This document shows, piece after piece, positions 17,023 to 25,655 of a DNA stretch of 55,646 bases. This DNA comes from Nostoc calcicola FACHB-3891 (GTDB taxonomy: Bacteria > Cyanobacteriota > Cyanobacteriia > Cyanobacteriales > Nostocaceae), in contig NZ_JACJRQ010000046.1 of assembly GCF_014697355.1 (NCBI RefSeq), forward strand, positions 1-55,646, written 5' to 3'. The notes under the pieces were generated by a model. The model did not search any database. It was given only the letters and a program-made list of their open reading frames with translations, and was not told the origin of the DNA. The translations under genes and the position numbers were made by a program. Within the stretch, counting starts at the first letter, position 1, and each line of letters opens with the position of its first letter.

Positions 17023-17793
17023 TCCTTAGACAAAAAGCCAATGATCGAAGCATTCTTAGTACCGATAATTTTGCTTTCCCAAGTGGAACGGCAAGAAATG
17101 TTCTATTTATTTAATACTCACTTTGAAGAAGTAAATCGACAGCAATTTGAAGCAGACTTGAGCAATAAGCAATGGACTGTATTGCTGAAACAAGAAGGGA
17201 TTTTAAAGGGGTTTTCCACCCTACGCTTTTATGAGGCAGTGTTAAAGGACGAACCAGTGACAATTGTCTATTCTGGCGATACCATCACCGATCCATCGAT
17301 TTGGTTTAGTCCTGCCTTGGCCAAAGCTTGGATTGCTGCCATTCAAGAAATTCATGGCCATCGGCAAGAAAGATTGTTCTGGCTGTTAATTTCTTCTGGG
17401 TATCGCAGCTATCGGTTTTTGACAACCTTTGCCAAGGAGTTTTATCCCCGTTACGATCGCCAAACTCCAAAAGAAGTGGCAGCATTTATGCAACATCTAG
17501 CCACTCAGCAATTTGGGGAATTTTATCAGCCAACCGAGGGGATTGTGCGGTTTGCCAATCCGCAGATCTTACGCTCTCAACTATGCACCATTGCTGTTGA
17601 AAAACTGCAAGATCCTGACATTGCTTTTTTTGTTCAGAAAAACCCAGGTCATATTAACGGAGATGAATTGGTGTGCCTCACTGAATTCACCCAAGCTAAT
17701 TTGACACCAGCAGGATTACGGATGTGGAAGTCTAGTTATCCATTGCATATATCATCTAAGATGGTCTCAAGTGTTGAGCCAGTATTAGTGTGA
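17017..17793 (+). CDS. Conserved protein of unknown function heading the rightward arm
   Basis: A 258-residue soluble protein with no signal peptide. I do not recognise the family. The central part (about 55-110: LLKQEGILKGFSTLRFYE, then VYSGDTITDPSIWF) has the look of a GNAT-type acyltransferase fold, but no acetyl-CoA P-loop (Q/RxxGxG/A) is evident. The ATG at 17017 or 17041 may be the start; neither has a strong ribosome site. The stop is followed 8 bp later by the start of the Rieske gene, so it is part of the operon. A role in acyl transfer or as an accessory subunit is a guess. Confidence 0.75.
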   Translation: MPSLDKKPMIEAFLVPIILLSQVERQEMFYLFNTHFEEVNRQQFEADLSNKQWTVLLKQEGILKGFSTLRFYEAVLKDEPVTIVYSGDTITDPSIWFSPALAKAWIAAIQEIHGHRQERLFWLLISSGYRSYRFLTTFAKEFYPRYDRQTPKEVAAFMQHLATQQFGEFYQPTEGIVRFANPQILRSQLCTIAVEKLQDPDIAFFVQKNPGHINGDELVCLTEFTQANLTPAGLRMWKSSYPLHISSKMVSSVEPVLV

Positions 17794-17801
17794 GGTCAAT
17801 C

Positions 17802-18854
17802 ATGCCCGAACAGCTGCATAAACCTCAAATTTTTAACCATTGCAATCAGTTTATTGAGGGCTGGTACTGGGTATTACGTTCCAAAGAATTGCGACGCCGC
17901 AAGGTGAAAGCCGTCTCCCTCTTAGGGCGCAACTTAGCAGTATACCGAACTGAGGCGGGAACTGTGGTAGCGGTAGATGCTTACTGCCCCCATATGGGAG
18001 CGCACCTAGCAGAAGGCAAAGTAGAGGGCAATGGAATTCGTTGCTTTTTCCATAACTGGAAGTTTGCAGCCGATGGCACTTGTTTGGAGGTTCCTTGTTT
18101 GGGCAAAAGTTTGCCTGTAAAACTTCAAACTTGGCCAGTAGCAGAAGCTTATGGCTTGATCTGGTTGTGGACAGGCGCCGAACCAAAACAGCCTCTGCCC
18201 TTTGCCCCAGAATTAGAAAAAGTAGCTTTGGATTTTAGCTTGGGCAAGCACTTTATTAAAAATTGTCATCCTAATGTCGTGATGGTGAATGCGATCGATG
18301 CCCACCATTTCAATACGGTGCATAACTTTCCTGTGGAGATAGAGTTTCGCTCCGAGGAATTGAACCAAAACGCTATGGTCTTTAGCAATATTACTCATGG
18401 GGGCAAAGATTCCTGGTTAATTCGGCTAATTCAGCCATTCTATAAATCAGAAGGTACTTATAGTATGTGTTACTGGTATGGCAGCACCGGCACGGTGACG
18501 CTAGGGCCAGACTTTTTACATTTTTATATTATGTTTACACTGCGGCTGTTAGAAGGCGGTAAGACAGAGGGGCAAACAATCTTAATGACTAAACGGCGAT
18601 CGCACATACATGGTTGGTTATTCAATCGAGTTGTGCTTTGGTTAACTAAACTGGTGGGAAATTATTTTGCCAAAGGTGATACCCAAATTTTCAAAACCAT
18701 TAAATTTGACCTGAAAACTCCAATTCGGGCCGATCGCTCCATCATTGAATTTATGGATCATTTGGAACACCAAAGGGCTTTGCAATGGGATTCTTGGGAG
18801 CCGGTGACACCAGCAGAACCGACGAACCTGGAAAAGGAGATGGAGCAAGTATGA
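17802..18854 (+). CDS. Rieske non-heme iron oxygenase (KshA-like), copy B
   Basis: 350 residues from the ATG at 17802, chosen because GAGG lies 6 bases upstream; the frame is open 12 bp further to a GTG. Rieske ligands Cys62, His64, Cys81, His84 (CPHMG, then CFFHNW); mononuclear site NAIDAHHFNTVH with Asp166, His169, His174. Like copy A it has a hydrophobic C-terminal segment. The two copies may act on related positions of one substrate. It overlaps the next gene by an ATGA junction, so the two are translationally coupled. Electrons probably come from the cluster ferredoxin. Substrate unknown. Confidence 0.9.
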   Translation: MPEQLHKPQIFNHCNQFIEGWYWVLRSKELRRRKVKAVSLLGRNLAVYRTEAGTVVAVDAYCPHMGAHLAEGKVEGNGIRCFFHNWKFAADGTCLEVPCLGKSLPVKLQTWPVAEAYGLIWLWTGAEPKQPLPFAPELEKVALDFSLGKHFIKNCHPNVVMVNAIDAHHFNTVHNFPVEIEFRSEELNQNAMVFSNITHGGKDSWLIRLIQPFYKSEGTYSMCYWYGSTGTVTLGPDFLHFYIMFTLRLLEGGKTEGQTILMTKRRSHIHGWLFNRVVLWLTKLVGNYFAKGDTQIFKTIKFDLKTPIRADRSIIEFMDHLEHQRALQWDSWEPVTPAEPTNLEKEMEQV

Positions 18855-19759
18855 ACGCGGAAATCAGAGGTTTTGAGCGATCGCATTCTGATGCTAATGC
18901 CCCCGTTGAGCGCATCCTGTTATCCTCTTTAAAAAGCCGTCTGGGGATGCTTCCAACCATCGATTCCAGTGATTTTATCTTCTGGGACGCTACATTTTTT
19001 GGCTTGAATCAGGTGCAGTGTTTTCAGGAAGCTACTTCTCAACAGCAGTGGCAAATTCTCCAGATTGCCAATGGATATCTATTAGAAGAAATGTGCTGGG
19101 TTGAGGAGGCTGGGATGGACTATATGAACAAAATGTTTATACTGGCAGAAACTTGCGAAGAACGTATGTTGTACAGTCTGTTTGCGGCGGATGAAGCAAC
19201 ACATTTGGCTCAGGTTCGTCTATTTGTAGGCAAAGAGCCGATATTTAACGGGGGGATATTTTTGCGTTTTTTGTCAGAGGTGATTGAAATCTCAGACAAA
19301 GCAGTGTTGATGGCGGTGGTTCAAGTGGTTTTGGAAGGTTGGGGCTTAAGCCATTATCGCTCTTTAGCTAAAGCTTGCTTAAATCCCAGTTTAAGGCAGG
19401 TTTTGCAGGGATTTCTGGAAGCAGAGTCACGGCATCACGCAGCGGGGGTGATTCATTTGCGGCAATTTGAGCCTTCTTTAAAAAGCTTACAAGCAATTCA
19501 TCGGATACTAACCCAATTTTTGCAGATGGTACAGATAGGCCCTCAATACCTCGTCACTGCCATCGATCGCGTCAAAGGTCCCCTGTCACAAACAAACAAA
19601 ATTCAAATTCTGCAAGAACTCCAAACTGAAATTCACAGTTCTACTCGGCTGCAACTATTGCGATCGCTAATCAATGGAAACATTCCCAATTCTGTACTCC
19701 AGACCCTTGAGGAAGAAGGCTCTTTTCAACCGTATCCGGCTAATCAGTGTATTGTATGA
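18851..19759 (+). CDS. Ferritin-like diiron-carboxylate protein
   Basis: 302 residues from the ATG at 18851, which overlaps the upstream stop as ATGA and has GGAG about 6 bases upstream; the frame extends to 18785 but that would overlap the Rieske gene by 70 bp. The four-helix diiron pattern is visible: Glu79/80 or 85/86 on helix 1, Glu115-xx-His118 (DEATH) on helix 2, Glu162 (LEGWG) on helix 3, Glu192-xx-His195 on helix 4. This is the ferritin-like oxygenase/oxidase layout. Substrate and reaction are unknown; in context it should oxidise the same metabolite as its neighbours. The next start overlaps its stop (ATGA). Confidence 0.82.
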   Translation: MNAEIRGFERSHSDANAPVERILLSSLKSRLGMLPTIDSSDFIFWDATFFGLNQVQCFQEATSQQQWQILQIANGYLLEEMCWVEEAGMDYMNKMFILAETCEERMLYSLFAADEATHLAQVRLFVGKEPIFNGGIFLRFLSEVIEISDKAVLMAVVQVVLEGWGLSHYRSLAKACLNPSLRQVLQGFLEAESRHHAAGVIHLRQFEPSLKSLQAIHRILTQFLQMVQIGPQYLVTAIDRVKGPLSQTNKIQILQELQTEIHSSTRLQLLRSLINGNIPNSVLQTLEEEGSFQPYPANQCIV

Positions 19760-20973
19760 CACAACTCAAAACTCCTCTATTTATGCTTGATGGTCAACCG
19801 AAGTCTGTGTTGAAAGAAGACCCCAAAACCTGGCGGAAGTTGCAATTAAATTATCAACGAGCTAAACAGACCGATCGTAGCCCGACTCTGGATGCCCTAG
19901 CGGAGCAGTTTGACTACGATAAATGTTGCGATTCCTACTGGAACCCGCCAGAATTTTCTTTGCTCTACGGTACGCCGTTGTGGGAACAATCCAGCGAGGC
20001 ACAAAGAATTGTTTTGAATCAACTGTATTGGGTGGCTTATTATTCGCAAATTATTTCCGCAGAAATTGCCACGATCTTCTTTAATCAAACCAGTGCAGCT
20101 GGTTTGTTTGCCCATGAGGGATTTCGGTTAATTTGTGACACCCTGGATTTGGAGACAAGTCAGGAACGTTGCCACATCAATGCTTTTCGGACTGTGGTTG
20201 ATGAAGTAGAGCAAACCTTGTTTGGTCAGAGGGTGTTTAGTTATCCAATGCGATCGCCCTTTGCCCAAACTATGATCTTTGCAGATAGCGATCGCTTTCG
20301 TACCTGGTGGAAAGGAGTTCAGCTGCGCTGTTTTGGGTTACTGTCAGCAGGAAACACATTTTTAGCCTGTCAATATTTGACGGTACGCGGACTGAGAACC
20401 TTAAACGGTAAATTGATTCAGCACAAACTCAGCAACTTCCATCAAAAACATCCACAGCCAGAACAATCCCCCATTCCTTCGCAAATTTCCTACTACCATT
20501 TTTTGGATGAAAGCTTTCATTTCAACACTTCTAAAATTTTGGGACATGAGGTGATCCATTCCCTAAAACCGCCCACTGCCTTTGAGTGCCAAGTGGCAAA
20601 TTTGGGAATTCGCGGCACTCAGCAGGATCATTATCATGTGTCTGTGGCAGTCAATGGCATCTTTTGGTATGACCCTGCTTTGTATCAAGCAGTTTATACC
20701 GTGCTACTATCTCCCACCTTTGGTTTATCCCCCAGTGAAGCCAAAGCCATGATGTCAGCTTGTTTCACTGAAGAAACTGAAGGCTTACACCGCAGTTTCC
20801 AAACCCATCAAGAAGCACTCGATTCCTATAAAGCGTATCTCGAACCCTTGGATTTTATTTGGGACAGTAACAAGGAAATGCGACTGATGAGTGTCAACTC
20901 TATCCCGCGTTACCTCAAAACTCAACAGCAAGCGCTAAGCAAATTTTTTCACAATCAAGGCAAACAATTTTAG
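19756..20973 (+). CDS. AurF/CylC-like dimetal-carboxylate enzyme (candidate oxygenase or halogenase)
   Basis: 405 residues from the ATG at 19756 (ATGA overlap). The ligand set follows AurF, the p-aminobenzoate N-oxygenase: Glu103; Glu137-xx-His140; His248 four residues before Glu252-xx-His255 (HFLDESFHFN). AurF has Glu101, Glu136/His139, Glu196, His223, Glu227/His230. The one AurF ligand I cannot find is Glu196: the helix that should carry it (about 186-217, LLSAGNTFLA) has no acidic residue at all. Loss of one carboxylate could open a site for halide, as in the cyanobacterial CylC-type dimetal halogenases. Oxygenase versus halogenase cannot be settled by reading. Confidence 0.68.
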   Translation: MTQLKTPLFMLDGQPKSVLKEDPKTWRKLQLNYQRAKQTDRSPTLDALAEQFDYDKCCDSYWNPPEFSLLYGTPLWEQSSEAQRIVLNQLYWVAYYSQIISAEIATIFFNQTSAAGLFAHEGFRLICDTLDLETSQERCHINAFRTVVDEVEQTLFGQRVFSYPMRSPFAQTMIFADSDRFRTWWKGVQLRCFGLLSAGNTFLACQYLTVRGLRTLNGKLIQHKLSNFHQKHPQPEQSPIPSQISYYHFLDESFHFNTSKILGHEVIHSLKPPTAFECQVANLGIRGTQQDHYHVSVAVNGIFWYDPALYQAVYTVLLSPTFGLSPSEAKAMMSACFTEETEGLHRSFQTHQEALDSYKAYLEPLDFIWDSNKEMRLMSVNSIPRYLKTQQQALSKFFHNQGKQF

Positions 20974-21297
20974 ATTTTAGATTTTAGATTTTAGATTGAC
21001 CCCATGCATAAAGTCAGGGCTGCTGTCATTTACAGCGATTTTCAGGTAAATGAACCACGGCTTTTTTTATCACGCAGAGGCGCAGAGTCGCAGAGAGGAA
21101 AATGAGTATATGTGGTCTAAATACATGAAAACTTCTGTAATTTTAGATTTGGGATTTTAGATCGATACAGTTCAGTTAAGGATTACTTTCTTCTTTTTGC
21201 GTCCTTGGCGGTTCGGTAACTCTTTTTAAATTTTAGATTTTGAATCTTCAATCCAAAATCCAAAATTTAAAATCTAAAATTAGGTCATGGAAACCAA
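20974..21297. other. Intergenic of dispersed repeats inside the cluster
   Basis: It carries TTTTAGA units (20973-20997), a CGCAGAGGCGCAGAG repeat (21070-21100), a GCGTCCTTGGCGGTTCG motif (21199-21216) and AATCCAAA/AATCTAAA units (21232-21280). No gene is seen. It may split the rightward arm into two transcripts. Confidence 0.6.
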
Positions 21298-21585
21298 ATG
21301 AAAGATTGCGTTATTTCTTTTGCTGATACCAGTTTTCCTGAGTTACGGTTAAAGCCCCACGATGCTCTAGGGGAGTATTTGACGGTGCAAAATTCCCCGG
21401 TGTTGTTTGGTTGCCGTACTGGATTGTGCGGTACTTGCCTAGTCAAGGTAAAAGGAGACATCCCGCCACCCCAAGCAGAGGAACAGGAGGTTTTACAAAT
21501 CTTGGCTTCAGCAGATCCCCAGGCACGATTGGCTTGTCAAATTGATTTGACGGGAGATATTACAATTCAAGCCTATGCAGTTTGA
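21298..21585 (+). CDS. [2Fe-2S] ferredoxin
   Basis: A 95-residue ferredoxin with cluster ligands Cys39, Cys44, Cys47 (CRTGLCGTC) and Cys80 (LACQ), the C-x4-C-x2-C-xn-C plant/oxygenase-type pattern. It ends after the domain, with no reductase fused. Its stop overlaps the start of Rieske copy C by 11 bp, so it is presumably the dedicated electron donor for that oxygenase and perhaps for the other Rieske and diiron enzymes. No ferredoxin reductase is encoded nearby; the photosynthetic ferredoxin-NADP reductase may serve. Confidence 0.93.
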   Translation: MKDCVISFADTSFPELRLKPHDALGEYLTVQNSPVLFGCRTGLCGTCLVKVKGDIPPPQAEEQEVLQILASADPQARLACQIDLTGDITIQAYAV

Positions 21586-22597
21586 CAATTTTTGGTATGT
21601 AGTAGCCGAAAGCGAGCAGTTAAAACCCAGACAAGTGCTGAATCGCCAGGTGTTGGGTGAATGGCTAGCAATTTTTCGGGGCGCAGACGGTCAGCCGGTG
21701 GCGTTGCAAGACCGCTGTATTCACAGAAATAGCCGCCTTTCCTGTGGCAAAGTTCACCAGGGAACCTTAACCTGTCCGTACCACGGCTGGGTTTACAACC
21801 AGCAGGGGCTAGTGGTAAGCGTGCCTTCCCAATCCAGTGAATTCCAACCTTCTCATCGGTTGAAAACCAAAAATTATCACACTTGTGAGCAGGATGGCTA
21901 TGTTTACGTCTGTCTTGCCGAGCAACCAGATGCACAATTGCCTCCGTTTTCCATGCCCTTTTATCAAGCACCGCATTGGCATACGGTACGGGTGATTCAC
22001 CGCTTTCAAAATGATGTCACCAATTGCGCCGAGAACTTTATTGATATTCCCCACACAACTTCGGTTCACCCTGGTATTTTTCGCAACTCCTACGGACAAA
22101 AGTTAGAAATGACCGTAACTCGCAAGCAGGGAACGGTGGTGGCTGAATATCGTAACGAAACCACAAATTTGGGCTGGTGGCAGCGATTTCTTAATCCCAG
22201 CAGCGTTGAATTCGATCACAGCGATCGCTTTTATATGCCCAACATTACGTCTGTAGAGTACAAGTTTGGCAGCGATCGCCACCTCTTTATTACCAGTCAA
22301 TCAGTACCGGAAACGGACACCTCCACCTTAGTCTATACCGATGTCACGTTTTATTATGGCATCTGGTCGTGGCTAGCTACTCCCTTCGTCTGGTGGACTG
22401 CCAAGCGGATTATTGCACAAGACGTGCGGATTTTGAAAATTCAACAAGAGGTGATTGCCAAGTATGGACGGTGTTTCAGCCATACCCCTGCTGATACAAT
22501 TCATGTGTTTGTGGAATCAATCCGAGACACCTTGGCCAAGGGAGAAGACCCCCGCTTGCTGCCTGAAAAAACCGTTGAAGTGACTTTTTGGGTCTAG
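21575..22597 (+). CDS. Rieske non-heme iron oxygenase, copy C
   Basis: A 340-residue oxygenase from a different branch than copies A and B. Rieske ligands Cys48, His50, Cys67, His70 with the usual CPYHGW; mononuclear site ENFIDIPHTTSVH with Asp157, His160, His165. It looks more like the phenylpropionate/vanillate-type alpha subunit, and no beta subunit is present, so it is probably an alpha-only enzyme. The start overlaps the ferredoxin stop by 11 bp, and the next gene begins 2 bp after its stop. It should hydroxylate, demethylate or desaturate; the substrate is unknown. Confidence 0.92.
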   Translation: MQFDNFWYVVAESEQLKPRQVLNRQVLGEWLAIFRGADGQPVALQDRCIHRNSRLSCGKVHQGTLTCPYHGWVYNQQGLVVSVPSQSSEFQPSHRLKTKNYHTCEQDGYVYVCLAEQPDAQLPPFSMPFYQAPHWHTVRVIHRFQNDVTNCAENFIDIPHTTSVHPGIFRNSYGQKLEMTVTRKQGTVVAEYRNETTNLGWWQRFLNPSSVEFDHSDRFYMPNITSVEYKFGSDRHLFITSQSVPETDTSTLVYTDVTFYYGIWSWLATPFVWWTAKRIIAQDVRILKIQQEVIAKYGRCFSHTPADTIHVFVESIRDTLAKGEDPRLLPEKTVEVTFWV

Positions 22598-22599
22598 CT

Positions 22600-23331
22600 A
22601 TGCTTGTGTTGATTGGCTTTTGGGTTTTGATGGGCTTAACTCTACTACAACCAGAACAACGGCAAGCACTGTGCCGGAAATCCCGTGAGGATTGGCTGTT
22701 GGATAGCATCGGGCTATTGGTGCAGGGAGGAATCCCTTGGCTGCAAACCTTGTTGGTATTTGGTGGGTGTCAGTTCTGGTTTCCACAATTACAGGGTTGT
22801 TTGGACTGGCAACCTTGGTTCGGGTGCGCGATCGCCTTTGTCGGAGTAGATTATCTCTACTACTGGAACCATCGGTTATTGCATACCGCGCCGTTCTTTC
22901 CTCTCCATGCCGTACATCACACCGTGAGTCAGATGGATGTGCTGGGTACTTCTCGCAATACACTGTGGTCGAGTCTATTGATTGTGTATATATGGGTGAA
23001 TGGGGTGATGATGTATCTGCTAAAAGACCCCAGTGGCTACGCGTTAGGTATTAGTCTGACTTACATACTCGATTTGTGGCGGCATAGTGAATTACACTTG
23101 ACACGGAAATCTTTGCTTTATCAACTGCTGAATTCATGGTTGATATTACCACACGATCACGCCCATCATCACGGCGATGGAAGCTTTGGTAACTTCGGAG
23201 CCAACTTGAAACTTTGGGATCGATTGCACCATACCTTCGGGGAATTGGAACCAGAATCTAAGTCTTTAGGAATTCCCTTGGCATTAAGTTTGAGACAAAA
23301 GTTATTGTGGCCATTTTTCCAACAAATTTAG
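22600..23331 (+). CDS. Membrane fatty-acid hydroxylase/sterol desaturase superfamily protein
   Basis: About 243 residues from the ATG at 22600, two bases after the Rieske stop. Three histidine clusters of the membrane diiron family are present: HRLLH (about 91-95), HAVHH (about 103-107) and HDHAHHH (about 185-191). Four or so membrane helices surround them (about 1-15, 45-60, 75-90, 125-160). The family inserts hydroxyls or double bonds in membrane lipids, sterols or carotenoids using O2. This supports a hydrophobic substrate for the cluster. Whether it acts on a fatty acyl chain, a hopanoid or a terpenoid is not visible. Confidence 0.88.
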   Translation: MLVLIGFWVLMGLTLLQPEQRQALCRKSREDWLLDSIGLLVQGGIPWLQTLLVFGGCQFWFPQLQGCLDWQPWFGCAIAFVGVDYLYYWNHRLLHTAPFFPLHAVHHTVSQMDVLGTSRNTLWSSLLIVYIWVNGVMMYLLKDPSGYALGISLTYILDLWRHSELHLTRKSLLYQLLNSWLILPHDHAHHHGDGSFGNFGANLKLWDRLHHTFGELEPESKSLGIPLALSLRQKLLWPFFQQI

Positions 23332-23443
23332 TAAAAATGATACCAATTTTAAAATTGATTGTGACAGATGAATTTACAAAATCCAGACGCACAAAGCCAT
23401 TCCCAATCTAAAATCTAAAATCTAAAATCCAAAATGGAATGAG

Positions 23444-24067
23444 ATGACACTACTGAGCCGATTACTTTCTTTTTTCCCTGCCCTAGTGATGGCGATCGCC
23501 CTGATCTGCGTAGTTTGGATCTTAATGTCACCTGGCTTTCTGAGCATTTTAGCATTGCTCTTTACCTTATACGGGTTTCCCCTGATGGTTTATCAACTGC
23601 ATCAGCGTTTTTACCCAGTCAAGGAAGGGATTAGCTATTTATTGACTGAAGAATATAGCCCTTGGTGGGGAACTCATCAAATTCAGGCAATTTATAATTC
23701 TTTTCCAGTTCTGGAAACGATTTTGCGACTGGTTCCTGGATTGTTTTCGTTTTGGTTACGGCTTTGGGGGTCTAAGGTTGGCAGCCAAGTTTACTGGACT
23801 CCTAGTGTATCCATTATCGATCGCGGACTATTGGAAATTGGCGATCGCGTGATTTTTGGTCATCTTACTACAACCTCATCCCATGTCATTAAACCCAAAC
23901 GGGATGACCTCATGCTGTACGTCAAAAAAGTGCGAATTGGTAATAATGTCTTTTTCGGTGCGGGTACGGCAGTGGGACCTGGAGCCACCGTTGCAGATGG
24001 TGCTTATGTTCCATTTAGTAGCGTCCTTTATCCAGAACAGAAGGTTGAGGTATGTCCAGAGCTATAA
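23444..24067 (+). CDS. Left-handed beta-helix acyltransferase-like protein with membrane anchor
   Basis: A 207-residue protein. Residues about 10-52 are two hydrophobic helices. From about 105 to the C-terminus the hexapeptide pattern (I/L/V)-GxxxxG typical of left-handed beta-helix acyl/acetyltransferases appears (IGDRVIFGHL, IGNNVFFGAGTAVGPGATVADGAYV). The repeat part is short, about five turns, so it may be a degenerate or small member. The 112-bp gap before it carries repeats; its stop overlaps the GH3 start by 16 bp. It may transfer an acyl group activated by the GH3 enzyme. Confidence 0.78.
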   Translation: MTLLSRLLSFFPALVMAIALICVVWILMSPGFLSILALLFTLYGFPLMVYQLHQRFYPVKEGISYLLTEEYSPWWGTHQIQAIYNSFPVLETILRLVPGLFSFWLRLWGSKVGSQVYWTPSVSIIDRGLLEIGDRVIFGHLTTTSSHVIKPKRDDLMLYVKKVRIGNNVFFGAGTAVGPGATVADGAYVPFSSVLYPEQKVEVCPEL

Positions 24068-25530
24068 TTCAGGGATTGTCTCATCTACTGTTGCCAGCAG
24101 CGATGCAGTTTGAGCAAGCTCTGCACTATCCCCAGCAGACTCAGGAACGGGTTAAAAGGCAGGTACTCAAACGATTATCCAAAACTGCTTATGGTGCAAC
24201 ACTGGGGATTGATGCTCAGATGGAGTGGAACCGCATCCCAATTGTAGAGTATGGGGATCTGGAACCCTGGATTCAGCAGCAGCGTCAACAGCCCCGCGCC
24301 TCCATCCTGACTCCTGAAAGAATCCATTTTTGGGAACGCACATCAGGAAGCACAGGGGCTGCTAAGTGGATTCCTTATACCACTTCTTTGCTTGGCAGTT
24401 TCAGTGCGATGTTTTGTGTATGGGTTTATGATTTAATTCGTCACGGTCCACCCCTACGAACAGGTAAGACTTATCTGTGCATTTCCCCACAAATCGGTAC
24501 TGGAGAAGCTGGCATTGATGATTCTTGTTATTTGAACGGGTATTTACGCTGGCTTGTTGACAGGTTTATGGTGCGGGTGAGTGGTTGTTTTCCGACGGCA
24601 GAAGCATTCCGCTGGGCTTTAGCCCTGGCATTACTGAATGCAGAGGATCTGGAAATTCTCTCTCTCTGGAGTCCTAGTTTTTTAACAGTGCAACTGGAAT
24701 TTATCCAGGCTCATCAACAACAACTCCAATTGGCTTTGGGCGATCGCATTAGCCAGCAACGATGGCAGTTACTTTCAGAACCCAAGATTTCCTGGACGCA
24801 ACTTTGGCCGGAATTGAAACTCATTTCTTGCTGGGACAGAATGCACGCCGCAGATCAAGCGCATATTCTCCACCATTATTTTCCGGGCGTTCTCATTCAA
24901 GGTAAGGGGTTACTGGCAACTGAAACTCCAATGACTATTCCCCTGCTCCCATCTGGTGGATTTGTTCCGGTTTTGAACCAGGTGGTTTTGGAGTTTTTGT
25001 CACCGCAAGGTGAGGTGCGAGAATTAACAGAAGTGGAGACAGGGGGAACCTATGAACTCGCGATCTCGCAACTTGGTGGTTTATCTCGTTACCGAATAGG
25101 CGATCGGGTTCGAGTTTCCCACTGGTATCGAAATACTCCCTGTCTGGAATTTTTAGGTCGGGGCGATCGAGTTAGTGATTTTGTTGGAGAGAAGTTAACA
25201 GAAGCCTTTGTAGCAAGAATTTTAGCAAATTTGAGAGTCACGGAATGGGGAGTTTGCTGCCTTGTACCTTTTATTGCTCACCCACCTTATTACTGCCTAC
25301 TCTTAGAAAATTCCCCAGAAACTTCAGAAACCATCGCCACAAAGCTAGAAGAAGCCTTACTGACTGGGATTCATTATCAGCGGGCAAGATCGTTAGGGCA
25401 ACTAGGGCAGGCGCAGGTCATCATTGATAAGCAAGTTCCTCTATGGCTCCAGCAGCAAGGACGTATAGGCGATTGTAAGCACTCTTTGCTGAAAGTCAAA
25501 CCTCTAAGTAGCTTTAGTAAACTCTCCTAA
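24052..25530 (+). CDS. GH3-family acyl-acid amido synthetase-like enzyme
   Basis: A 492-residue protein with hallmark GH3 motifs: TSGSTGAAKWIPYT (97-110) for ATP, LLATETP (287-293), YRIGDRV (347-353) and GRGDRVSDFVGEKL (369-382), ending with GDCKHSLLK near 477. GH3 enzymes of plants join acyl acids to amino acids through an acyl-AMP. Bacterial homologues occur in natural product clusters. Here it closes the rightward arm, mirroring the PaaK-like enzyme of the leftward arm, so the pathway probably has two separate acid-activation steps. Acid and amine substrates are unknown. No carrier protein is nearby, which suits a GH3 amide or ester formation. Confidence 0.93.
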   Translation: MSRAIIQGLSHLLLPAAMQFEQALHYPQQTQERVKRQVLKRLSKTAYGATLGIDAQMEWNRIPIVEYGDLEPWIQQQRQQPRASILTPERIHFWERTSGSTGAAKWIPYTTSLLGSFSAMFCVWVYDLIRHGPPLRTGKTYLCISPQIGTGEAGIDDSCYLNGYLRWLVDRFMVRVSGCFPTAEAFRWALALALLNAEDLEILSLWSPSFLTVQLEFIQAHQQQLQLALGDRISQQRWQLLSEPKISWTQLWPELKLISCWDRMHAADQAHILHHYFPGVLIQGKGLLATETPMTIPLLPSGGFVPVLNQVVLEFLSPQGEVRELTEVETGGTYELAISQLGGLSRYRIGDRVRVSHWYRNTPCLEFLGRGDRVSDFVGEKLTEAFVARILANLRVTEWGVCCLVPFIAHPPYYCLLLENSPETSETIATKLEEALLTGIHYQRARSLGQLGQAQVIIDKQVPLWLQQQGRIGDCKHSLLKVKPLSSFSKLS

Positions 25531-25655
25531 CAGCTAGTACCGCCGTGAAGTCAAAAGTCAAAAGTATTGTATTTCAAGCTCTTGCCCCATTTGAAATGGT
25601 ATGTTTATTTCCGCCGTGTTGTACTATAGCGATTCTCGTTTGGATGCAATACGCT

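Noticed and set aside
21573..21971. 132-codon frame antisense to Rieske copy C
   Set aside because: It is the shadow of a strong gene; the opposite frame carries all the family motifs.
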